64,000 bases of DNA from Anaerocolumna sp. (lineage in GTDB: Bacteria > Bacillota > Clostridia > Lachnospirales > Lachnospiraceae), in contig JAQSXJ010000035.1 in assembly GCA_029256725.1 (NCBI GenBank), positions 30,132 to 94,131 of the forward strand. The letters run 5' to 3'. Below the pieces are notes generated by a model, which saw nothing but the letters and a program-made list of their open reading frames with translations, ran no database searches and had not been told where the DNA came from. Of this stretch, positions 43,258-50,171 are shown one piece after another. A program made the position numbers and the translations under genes. Positions within the stretch are counted from its first letter, which is position 1. Every line of letters starts with the position of its first letter.

Positions 43258-43908
43258 TCAGTTCAGTCCAAGCATTGACTTCAATTTACCGGTAGCGGAG
43301 CCCATTACAGTTAGATACAGAATATCTTCAGATTCCATCACTGTTCCCAGGGTCGGAATAAATGTCCTGGTGCCGCGGGTGATAGAAGTAACCTGTATTT
43401 CTCCAAGAGCTGAAATTTCTTTTACCTGATGTCCTACTAACAGTGCCGGTACTTCAATACGCAGCATATTAACACTTCCGTTACCCATCTCAAATACACT
43501 GTCCAGATGACTGTGTGTGATGAATTCCGTAGCACGTTCAATTCCCCAGGTGGTGGTTGAGATTGTCTGGATACCGATTCTATGATATATTTCGGCTTTT
43601 CTAGCATCATAGAGCCTTGCCACTACTCTGGGCACCTGATAGATGTTTCTTGCAATTCTTGCAATTACCGCATTTGCTTCATCACTGGCGGTACAGGATA
43701 CGACTGCATCGACTTTATCGATCTTCGCCTTATCAAGGACCTCCTTATCAAATCCGATACCTACTACTTTCGTTCCTTTAAAATGCGCCCCCAAACCTTC
43801 GAATGCTTCCGGATTTGAATCAATTACGGTAACTGTATGGCCCTTTTTCACCAAGTTTAGAGTCAGCCCCGTGCCCATCCGTCCAAGTCCCACTACAATA
43901 ACTTTCAT
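43258..43908 (-). CDS. TrkA-family RCK (KTN) protein, first copy
   Basis: About 216 residues from the ATG at 43908 (GGAGAGGTG upstream; a GTG at 43917 is possible). RCK_N: MKVIVVGLGRMGTGLTLNLVKKGHTVTVIDSNPEAF, with VVGIGFDKEVLDKAKIDKVDAVVSCTASDEAN. The C-terminal RCK_C contains LLVGHQVKEISALGEIQVTSITRGTRTFIPTLGTVMESEDILYL. It is similar to its downstream neighbour in layout but diverged, so the two could form a hetero-assembly. It lies 26 bases after the P-type ATPase gene. Confidence 0.92.
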   Translation of the reverse strand: MKVIVVGLGRMGTGLTLNLVKKGHTVTVIDSNPEAFEGLGAHFKGTKVVGIGFDKEVLDKAKIDKVDAVVSCTASDEANAVIARIARNIYQVPRVVARLYDARKAEIYHRIGIQTISTTTWGIERATEFITHSHLDSVFEMGNGSVNMLRIEVPALLVGHQVKEISALGEIQVTSITRGTRTFIPTLGTVMESEDILYLTVMGSATGKLKSMLGLN

Positions 43909-43943
43909 GTTCTTCACCTCTCCAAAATATTTACTCCACGTAA

Positions 43944-46658
43944 TTATTTCTTTCTAAGAAATACCTTCCTGAGTTCCTCAATTAATAGTATTACAGGCGG
44001 CCACATACATAGGAATAACCAGTCTGCGGCATTTAAAGGTGCCGTATGGAATACCTTCTGCAAGGGCGGCAGATATACCAGCAGGATTATCAATAGGACT
44101 TCTACCACAATACCGAAATTGATCCGCTTATTGCCAAGAATACCGATTTTAAATACCGACTGTTTCTCGGTTCGGCAATTAAATACTGCACCGATCTGGC
44201 AGAATACTATCGCCGCCAGGGTCATGGTAGTCGCTTTAATATAGACTTCACTGTCTCCACCGGCTAATGGAACACCTGGCCAGCCATTCTGTATATTAAC
44301 AAACAGATAAGAGGCTAAGGAGGCTAAGGAAGCCAGTAAGCCGTACCATAAAAAGCCCTTCACCAGCAATTTACGGTTTAACAATGGTTCTTTTAAGTTT
44401 CTTGGCGGTTTCTCCATAACTCCCTGTTCCGGACTTTCTGTTCCCAGTCCCAGAGCTGGCAGCATATCTGTTCCCAAATCAATGGTAAGGATCTGCATAA
44501 CCGTCAGGGGCAGAGGAATTGCTCCTCTTGAAAATAAGAACAATGCAGAAGGGACAGCCTCCGGCATATTTGAGTTTAAGATATAGAGCAGAAATTTTCT
44601 GATGTTACTGTACACTGCTCTTCCTTCTTCTATGGCATGAACAATAGAAGCAAAGTTGTCGTCTGTAAGTATCATATCCGCAGCTTCTTTGGCAACATCG
44701 GTACCTGCGATACCCATAGCTACTCCGATATCTGCTTTTTTCAGTGCCGGCGAATCATTTACACCATCACCGGTAACCGCTACGATTTCACCCATTTCCT
44801 GCAGATTGGTTACTACCCTTAACTTCTGTTCCGGAGCAACCCTGGCAAAGATAATCTCGTCTTTTAAGTATTCTTTCAAGGTTTCATCAGATATGGCTTC
44901 AAGTTCAAGACCTGATATGACTCTGGGACTTGCACCGGTTACAATACCGATTCGTTTAGCAATACTTTCGGCAGTGAGACCATAGTCACCGGTAATCATG
45001 ATAATACGGATACCTGCTTTTCTGCATTCTTCTACCGCGGAGGCTACTTCGGGCCTTGGCGGATCTGCCATTACCACAAGACCTATAAAGACTAGTTCCT
45101 GTTCAATAATCTCAGGCGTATACCCACTCATTGCTTTGGGAATATTATCGTCTTTATGAAGAAGACGGTAGGCCACGGCAAGAACTCTTAGCCCATCTCT
45201 GGCATATTTATCATTGGCCTCCATGATACGAGAGCGCATTTCTTCTGTCATGGGCTTTGCCTCACCACCTATGCGAATCCACTGACTTAACTTCATGACT
45301 TCCTTGGGGGCACCTTTTGTATAGGATATCCTTACAGTACCGTCAATGGGTTTATCCAGCTGATGAATGGTGGTCATTCTCTTACGCCTGGATTCAAAAG
45401 GAAGTTCCCTTAGCCTTGGCGTTTTTGTACGAACTGTTTCTATATTGATTCCTGCTTTTTTTGCTACAACACCAAGGCAGGCTTCGGTAGGATCACCTAG
45501 TACCGTATACCTTGGATTTTCTTCATTTGGCGGAAGAAGTCTTGCATTGCTGCAAAGTGCTGCTGCTGTCAAAAGAAGCCTGATGTCTTCATTCTTATCT
45601 GCTGTTATCTTTTTGTTATCCTCTAGAATTTCTCCGTTGGCTTCATAGCCGACACCTGTTACCTGATATTCTTTTTCTGCCAGCCATAAATGGCTTACTG
45701 TCATTTCATTCTGTGTCAGGGTTCCTGTCTTATCCGTACAGATAACAGAGGTACTTCCCAAGGTTTCCACAGAAGACAGCTTCTTTACCAGGGCATTCCG
45801 CTTGGACATTCGTTGAACCGCCATGGCAAGAGCCAGGGTTACGGTAGGCAGAAGTCCTTCGGGAATAAATGCAACTATCATACCAAGGGCAAAAATAAAA
45901 GAGGCTGCAACTTTTTCTTTTACAAAAAATATAGCTGCTACAAAAAAGAAAACACCGAAACTGATAGCAATTATAGAGATTTGTCTGGTAAGCCTGTTAA
46001 GCTCTTTCTGCAAAGGGCTCTCATCCGCCTCCATACTTTGAGTAAGATGTGCTATCTTACCAAACTCTGTCTTCGGATCAGCAGTTTTTCTGACGGGATT
46101 GGATTCTCCCGTTAAAGTGGATTGGTTCACCTGAAGATCACTGCAGGCAATCAGCCTTGCATCCGCAGAAATCTTATCTCCTTCTTCCAGGAGGATAATG
46201 TCTCCGATAACCAGATCTTCAGCCAGTATTTTAATTTCCTGTCCTTCTCTGATTACCCTTGCATAGGAAGGGAGCATGTTCTTAAGCGCTTCTGTGGCTT
46301 TTCCCGCACGGTGTTCCTGCATAAAACTGAATACACCATTAATTACATTAACCAACCAGATAGCAATGGCAAGCTGAGGCATTCCGGCAAATAAAGCTAC
46401 CGCACCGCCTATCCACAGCAGAATCGCCATTAAATGGGTGAAGTTCTCTAAGAAGATTAATATAACCGATTTTTTCTTCTTCTCTTCAATGAGATTCTTA
46501 CCCTGTTTCTTCTGATAATCAATCGCCTGCCCGCCTGTAAGACCTGTTGCACTTGATCCAAGCCGTTTATAAACTTCCTCAACGGTCAGTTTCGATAAAT
46601 TATCTTTCTTTTCCTGTGAGTCTAATGTTTCACTCGACGTATAGATCCCTCTTTTCAA
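43944..46658 (-). CDS. P-type cation ATPase, Na,K-ATPase-like (type II)
   Basis: 904 residues: cation-ATPase N-terminal domain (EVYKRLGSSATGLTGGQAIDYQKKQGKN), actuator motif NQSTLTGESNPVRK, M4 AFIPEGLLPTVTLALAMAVQRMSKRN, phosphorylated Asp309 in ICTDKTGTLTQN, ATP-binding KGAPKEVMKLS, and GDGVNDSPALKKADIGVAMG. The M5-M6 part, NSNMPEAVPSALFLF...IPLPLTVMQILTIDLGTDMLPALGLGTE, resembles Na,K-ATPase-type IIC pumps more than typical Ca pumps. It is followed by two RCK proteins, suggesting K+ or Na+ homeostasis. The start at TTG 46658 is uncertain: no clear ribosome site is present, but the promoter is only ~35 nt upstream and no in-frame ATG occurs nearby. Confidence 0.9.
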   Translation of the reverse strand: MKRGIYTSSETLDSQEKKDNLSKLTVEEVYKRLGSSATGLTGGQAIDYQKKQGKNLIEEKKKKSVILIFLENFTHLMAILLWIGGAVALFAGMPQLAIAIWLVNVINGVFSFMQEHRAGKATEALKNMLPSYARVIREGQEIKILAEDLVIGDIILLEEGDKISADARLIACSDLQVNQSTLTGESNPVRKTADPKTEFGKIAHLTQSMEADESPLQKELNRLTRQISIIAISFGVFFFVAAIFFVKEKVAASFIFALGMIVAFIPEGLLPTVTLALAMAVQRMSKRNALVKKLSSVETLGSTSVICTDKTGTLTQNEMTVSHLWLAEKEYQVTGVGYEANGEILEDNKKITADKNEDIRLLLTAAALCSNARLLPPNEENPRYTVLGDPTEACLGVVAKKAGINIETVRTKTPRLRELPFESRRKRMTTIHQLDKPIDGTVRISYTKGAPKEVMKLSQWIRIGGEAKPMTEEMRSRIMEANDKYARDGLRVLAVAYRLLHKDDNIPKAMSGYTPEIIEQELVFIGLVVMADPPRPEVASAVEECRKAGIRIIMITGDYGLTAESIAKRIGIVTGASPRVISGLELEAISDETLKEYLKDEIIFARVAPEQKLRVVTNLQEMGEIVAVTGDGVNDSPALKKADIGVAMGIAGTDVAKEAADMILTDDNFASIVHAIEEGRAVYSNIRKFLLYILNSNMPEAVPSALFLFSRGAIPLPLTVMQILTIDLGTDMLPALGLGTESPEQGVMEKPPRNLKEPLLNRKLLVKGFLWYGLLASLASLASYLFVNIQNGWPGVPLAGGDSEVYIKATTMTLAAIVFCQIGAVFNCRTEKQSVFKIGILGNKRINFGIVVEVLLIILLVYLPPLQKVFHTAPLNAADWLFLCMWPPVILLIEELRKVFLRKK

Positions 46659-46699
46659 TATTAGTCATATCATTTCAGTTCTTTGATACTGACAGCTAC

Positions 46700-46728
46700 A
46701 TTATATGTCTTCTTACCAAAAATTACAA
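46700..46728 (-). promoter_or_regulatory. Promoter of the P-type ATPase/RCK operon
   Basis: On the minus strand TTGTAA (46728-46723), 17 bases, TATAAT (46705-46700). The start would be near 46693, leaving a leader of ~35 nt. Confidence 0.65.
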
Positions 46729-46810
46729 TCCCATCCAGCGTCAGGATAATTACATTTACTTCTAAGTATTGGTATAAAAAAATACTTCAAACAACCAAAG
46801 AGAATTTTCT

Positions 46811-46860
46811 AAAAAAGGAAAGCTGCTGTTCTTACATACAAACAGCAGCTTTCCTTTTTT
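46811..46860. terminator. Strong bidirectional terminator
   Basis: A 20-bp perfect stem (AAAAAAGGAAAGCTGCTGTT and its complement) with a 10-base loop and T runs on both strands. It ends the cupin/EF-hand transcription unit. Confidence 0.9.
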
Positions 46861-46894
46861 TAGAATACAATATTATTATAATAGCAAAGTTATC

Positions 46895-47137
46895 CTACTT
46901 GAGAAAATCATCTTTTTTTGGATTAAAAACATCCACCAGTACACTGTCTTCCAAGGCAGCAGTCCCATGTACGCTGTTTGAAGGCATTAACAAGCTGTCG
47001 CCGGCCTTTACCACTGTTTTCACACCATCTATGGTAAATTCAAAGCTTCCTTTTACAATATAGGTTGTCTGAAGATGGGGATGGGAATGAATATATCCTT
47101 GTGCAATTGCAGCTCCCTCCTGTTTTACAGCAGGCAT
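46895..47137 (-). CDS. Cupin-domain protein, probably 5'-truncated
   Basis: The clear cupin core is IHSHPHLQTTYIVKGSFEFTIDGVKTVVKAGDSLLMPSNSVHGTAALEDSVLVDVFNPKKDDF. It has the two cupin motifs with metal-binding His pair, and resembles small single-domain cupins that normally have ~35 more residues at the N-terminus. The open frame continues to 47302, but its upstream part overlaps the EF-hand gene by 120 bases in another frame and shows no cupin features. The first ATG inside the credible part is at 47137, and it lacks a good ribosome site. This fits a gene that lost its 5' end. Function unknown; it may be non-functional. Confidence 0.6.
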   Translation of the reverse strand: MPAVKQEGAAIAQGYIHSHPHLQTTYIVKGSFEFTIDGVKTVVKAGDSLLMPSNSVHGTAALEDSVLVDVFNPKKDDFLK

Positions 47138-47180
47138 TACACCATTTCCGAACCAGTAACCAAGTCTCAGGGAACTTTCA

Positions 47181-47639
47181 TCACAAGGCCCACCGGGATG
47201 AATCCTCCTCCAGTGCAGGAGGGGGTGGAGGAGGCATTCTCTTCTCACCATTGACAGCTCTGAGTTCTTCTGCTGTGATTTCACCGTCTTCATCGGTATC
47301 ATACTTTGTAAAGAAATCTTCTGAGCTAAGGGTATTTTCTAATCCCAGCTGCTTTACAAGGTTTTCATACTCGTCTGAAGATAATGTTCCATCCCCATCC
47401 AAATCCAACGTGCTGCTATTGTCATCCTTGACATCTTCCTTAGTCTCCGCTTCTTTTACACTGCCTGTTTTCTGCATTAATCCCATAACATCCCTCAGGG
47501 ATAGATTGCTTCTTACAGCCTTTTCTTCTTCTTCTGTAAGGGTATCTGTGCTAACCTCTGTAACTGCCTTCGTGCCATTTGGGTAGTTCTTAGTCTGCTG
47601 ATACCAGTTTACAGAATTGGAACTGATTGAATGAATCAT
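47181..47639 (-). CDS. EF-hand calcium-binding protein
   Basis: 152 residues with AAAGGAG before the ATG at 47639. Two EF-hand loops are visible: DLDGDGTLSSDEYE (~79-92) and DTDEDGEITAEELR (~112-125), with the expected Asp/Asn/Gly/Glu ligands. The N-terminus (MIHSISSNSVNWYQQTKNYPNG) is not a signal peptide. The C-terminus is a Pro-rich tail (PPPPPP) ending SSRWAL. Such small acidic EF-hand proteins occur in clostridia, where their role is unclear. The 3' end abuts the truncated cupin, so the last few residues may be changed by the rearrangement. Confidence 0.85.
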   Translation of the reverse strand: MIHSISSNSVNWYQQTKNYPNGTKAVTEVSTDTLTEEEEKAVRSNLSLRDVMGLMQKTGSVKEAETKEDVKDDNSSTLDLDGDGTLSSDEYENLVKQLGLENTLSSEDFFTKYDTDEDGEITAEELRAVNGEKRMPPPPPPALEEDSSRWAL

Positions 47640-47720
47640 AACATTACTCCTTTCAGTATTCTGTAATACCTCATATACATCGGAAGTTCATGTTACAGTT
47701 ATGTCACAGCTGTGTGCCGG

Positions 47721-47816
47721 TTTGTTAACAACTATTGTTATTTTGAAAAGCCTTCCCTGTGGTTTGGACACCAAGGGGCTGCCTATGTTTGTTAACAACT
47801 ATTGTTATTTTGAAAA
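47721..47816. repeat. 29-bp perfect direct repeat, two copies
   Basis: Identical 29-mers at 47721-47749 and 47788-47816 (start TTTGTTAACAACTATTGTTA), 38 bases apart. Each has the inverted core TAACAA-CTA-TTGTTA. The second copy contains the stop codon of the lipoprotein gene. Confidence 0.9.
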
Positions 47817-48755
47817 TTCCAGGGACAATACTCCTATATCCTCTTTCTCTCCCGGAAGGTTGCACTGATAGGTGAAATAATTGTCTTTACTGAAACTGAA
47901 TACGTTTCTCTTAATATAATCACCTTTTTCCTTATTTGAGAGTGTCTCCTCTACCAAAACATAACTAGTCTGAGCCAGTACTTTGTAAGGAATTTTCTCT
48001 TCCTTGTTGTTCTTGATTTCTGTTGTTACTATAACTTCATCCTGTTCGTTCATTTCCTTTAGTACTAGTTTCTTAACCGGATCTACAAGTCTTACAGTTA
48101 TTTTAATGCTGGTTTTTTTGGCGTTCATAGTTTGTTTATCCATGGTTTCCAAAAGTGAAGTACCAATGGTCATAGAATACTCCGAATCTGCTGAGCCATC
48201 ACCAATATGAACACCTTGCGTATTATCCGTCAGATAAAAGCTTCCATCCGCTCTTCGATAAACCGGATATGCTCTAAACGAATTCATACTGTCTGTGGGA
48301 ATCAGGAAAGTTGCCTCTCCTATGTCTTCGTTCCCGCTATCTAATATTTTGACCTGGGAGGACAAATCTGTAAATCCATCATCGGCAATTAACCCAATGC
48401 CCTTGTCATCTTTGTTCTCTTCCTTTAAAAAACCGACAAAGTAACCATCAATTCCTTCAAAACTCACTGTATCATTCCTATAGCTTCCTTCTAAAGTATT
48501 GTTCTTTTTCTGTATTATTTCACCTTTATTATTTACGGTAAAATTCAAGGGACTCAGCTCATTAAATGAACTCCCTTCACCTGCAAATACCAGATAAGCC
48601 CCGCAGAATTCATCTCCTCCCAGTATCTGCTCAGGCAGGGCAAGACTGCATCCTGTTAATTGAACCAGTATCAGGAAGAGAAAAATTATTGCACTGTTTT
48701 TCCTTACTGATAGTTTCTCTATTACGAATAAATACCATCTATTCTTCCTCTTCAT
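47805..48755 (-). CDS. Lipoprotein of unknown function in an XRE/membrane-protein cassette
   Basis: About 316 residues from the ATG at 48755 (GGAGG upstream); earlier in-frame starts exist to 48782. N-terminal RKNSAIIFLFLILVQLTGC is a lipoprotein signal with the lipobox QLTGC. The mature part has beta-rich segments (FCGAYLVFAGEGSSFNEL, IGEATFLIPTDSMNSFRAYPVYRRADGSFYLTDNTQGVHIGDGSADSEY) and a C-terminal segment SYVLVEETLSNKEKGDYIKRNVFSF. I do not recognise the family. It overlaps the XRE regulator gene by 17 bases, so all three genes 50021-47805 form one operon. Confidence 0.75.
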   Translation of the reverse strand: MKRKNRWYLFVIEKLSVRKNSAIIFLFLILVQLTGCSLALPEQILGGDEFCGAYLVFAGEGSSFNELSPLNFTVNNKGEIIQKKNNTLEGSYRNDTVSFEGIDGYFVGFLKEENKDDKGIGLIADDGFTDLSSQVKILDSGNEDIGEATFLIPTDSMNSFRAYPVYRRADGSFYLTDNTQGVHIGDGSADSEYSMTIGTSLLETMDKQTMNAKKTSIKITVRLVDPVKKLVLKEMNEQDEVIVTTEIKNNKEEKIPYKVLAQTSYVLVEETLSNKEKGDYIKRNVFSFSKDNYFTYQCNLPGEKEDIGVLSLEFSK

Positions 48756-48975
48756 TCTCATCCTCCTCCAATACACCGTCACAATCCAGTATGTCCCCTA
48801 CATTACAATTAAGATAATGACATATTTTATTTAAAGTTACAAAACGAACACCTTTTGCCTTGCCGCTTCTAAGTACCGAAAGATTTGCTTCCGTAATACC
48901 GATTAAGCCACATAATTCCTTGGAAGTCATGTGCCGTTCTTTAAGAATTTCATCCAGATGAATGCTGATTGCCAT
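48739..48975 (-). CDS. Small XRE-family (YozG-like) transcriptional regulator
   Basis: 78 residues consisting of a single Cro/CI-type helix-turn-helix (HLDEILKERHMTSKELCGLIGITEANLSVLRSGKAKGVRFVTLNKICHYLNCNVGDILD) and an acidic tail (EEDENEEEE). Such tiny regulators are often found beside DUF2975-type membrane proteins, as here. GAGAGGAAATT precedes the ATG. It is the best candidate to bind the palindrome overlapping the operon promoter at 50054-50081. Confidence 0.88.
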   Translation of the reverse strand: MAISIHLDEILKERHMTSKELCGLIGITEANLSVLRSGKAKGVRFVTLNKICHYLNCNVGDILDCDGVLEEDENEEEE

Positions 48976-49016
48976 AATTTCCTCTCTTCATATAAGTAAC
49001 TTATTAACTCTAATTC

Positions 49017-50021
49017 TTATATAAATAACTCATCATTTTCTTTAAGCTTACCTGCTTCCTTAAAATAACCGGATAGAATCATAGATACAAAAGCTGTTAT
49101 CAGCGGAAACAGCGGCAGATAGATATTAATAGTTATGTCCTTTAAATATCCGCACATTATCACCTTAAGTATATTAGAAGCAAGTCCGCAGATAACAACT
49201 CCATAGATACCAATTTTACTTACTTTTCCAAGTGCAATGGCAGCTGTCTGTTCTTCTTCCTTAAAATGTTTATCAGCCATAGCCTCAAAAAGGAGAATCC
49301 CTTTTACATAAATCCATACTGTTATAGCAACAGGTATACTGTTAATAACATATATGAGAACGTGTAAGCTTATCTTAATATTATTACTGGCGGTTTCTGC
49401 TGCTCCTTCTGTCTGTATAATCCCTGATACTTCCGTTAATACAGGAAATATCATAAAAAAGCTATAAATAATCGTGTAAAGATAAGCTCCTAATTTTAGT
49501 AGTAACTGCAGTTGTCTGATCATCGGAATACTCTTATGATAACTGACAGGCGCCAGAACAGTATCTGCACTCTTAAGCAGAAAATAGCTAAGCCACATCC
49601 CCCAGAAAAGGAATGCCAGAATTGCTTTGATACTTATGACCATTACCTCAGAGCCATAATCCGGAAAAAGCCTTTGTATCATAATACCAGGATTAATAAA
49701 GAAGTAGATTAGAAAAAGGCTGTAGATAGATATAATCGGCAGCAGTAACCCTGCTGCATGTCTGTTTCCCCTCTTTCTTTTTATGAACCAATATACTAAC
49801 GGAATAAATGCAAGACTCAGATAAACTGCAATAGCCGCTCCGTTGCCTAAAGCTGAAGAAAGAGACAGTAAGCGCAAACCCTTCCCCAAAAGATCAAAAG
49901 GTATATACATAAGTTGAAATCCATTCATTATGCCTAGATACAGATGGGCAAACACTGCTGCCACAACGGATAAGAAGGCCGTAAATATTAATGTCAGCCT
50001 AATATCTTTCACAAAATCCAT
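49017..50021 (-). CDS. Multipass membrane protein (DUF2975-like region) of the XRE cassette
   Basis: 334 residues with about eight hydrophobic segments, the first being LTLIFTAFLSVVAAVFAHLYLGI. The C-terminal half (residues ~165-330: LQLLLKLGAYLYTIIYSFFMIFP, ILLFEAMADKHFKEEEQTAAIALGKVSKIGIYGVVI) resembles DUF2975 membrane proteins that accompany small XRE regulators. The function of this pairing is unknown. GGGAGGGTGTT precedes the ATG. First gene of the operon. Confidence 0.75.
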   Translation of the reverse strand: MDFVKDIRLTLIFTAFLSVVAAVFAHLYLGIMNGFQLMYIPFDLLGKGLRLLSLSSALGNGAAIAVYLSLAFIPLVYWFIKRKRGNRHAAGLLLPIISIYSLFLIYFFINPGIMIQRLFPDYGSEVMVISIKAILAFLFWGMWLSYFLLKSADTVLAPVSYHKSIPMIRQLQLLLKLGAYLYTIIYSFFMIFPVLTEVSGIIQTEGAAETASNNIKISLHVLIYVINSIPVAITVWIYVKGILLFEAMADKHFKEEEQTAAIALGKVSKIGIYGVVICGLASNILKVIMCGYLKDITINIYLPLFPLITAFVSMILSGYFKEAGKLKENDELFI

Positions 50022-50053
50022 AACACCCTCCCATAAAATACCATTATTGTTTT

Positions 50054-50088
50054 ACGATAATTATAACTGTATAATTATCGTTTGTCAA
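50054..50088 (-). promoter_or_regulatory. Promoter with a 28-bp operator overlapping -10 and spacer
   Basis: On the minus strand TTGACA (50088-50083), 17 bases, TATAAT (50065-50060). A perfect inverted repeat ACGATAATTATA-4-TATAATTATCGT spans 50054-50081, covering the -10 box and spacer. This geometry predicts repression, most likely by the cassette's own XRE protein. Confidence 0.8.
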
Positions 50089-50171
50089 TAATTAAAGTAA
50101 TTATTGAAGTAGTTATTGAGTTCTATTCCCAGATAATATATAATTGAATAATATTGGAAAGGAACTGGCAA

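Noticed and set aside
47721..47816. 29-bp repeat with 38-bp spacer resembles a minimal CRISPR array
   Set aside because: Only two copies, one overlapping a coding stop, no leader and no cas genes in the window.
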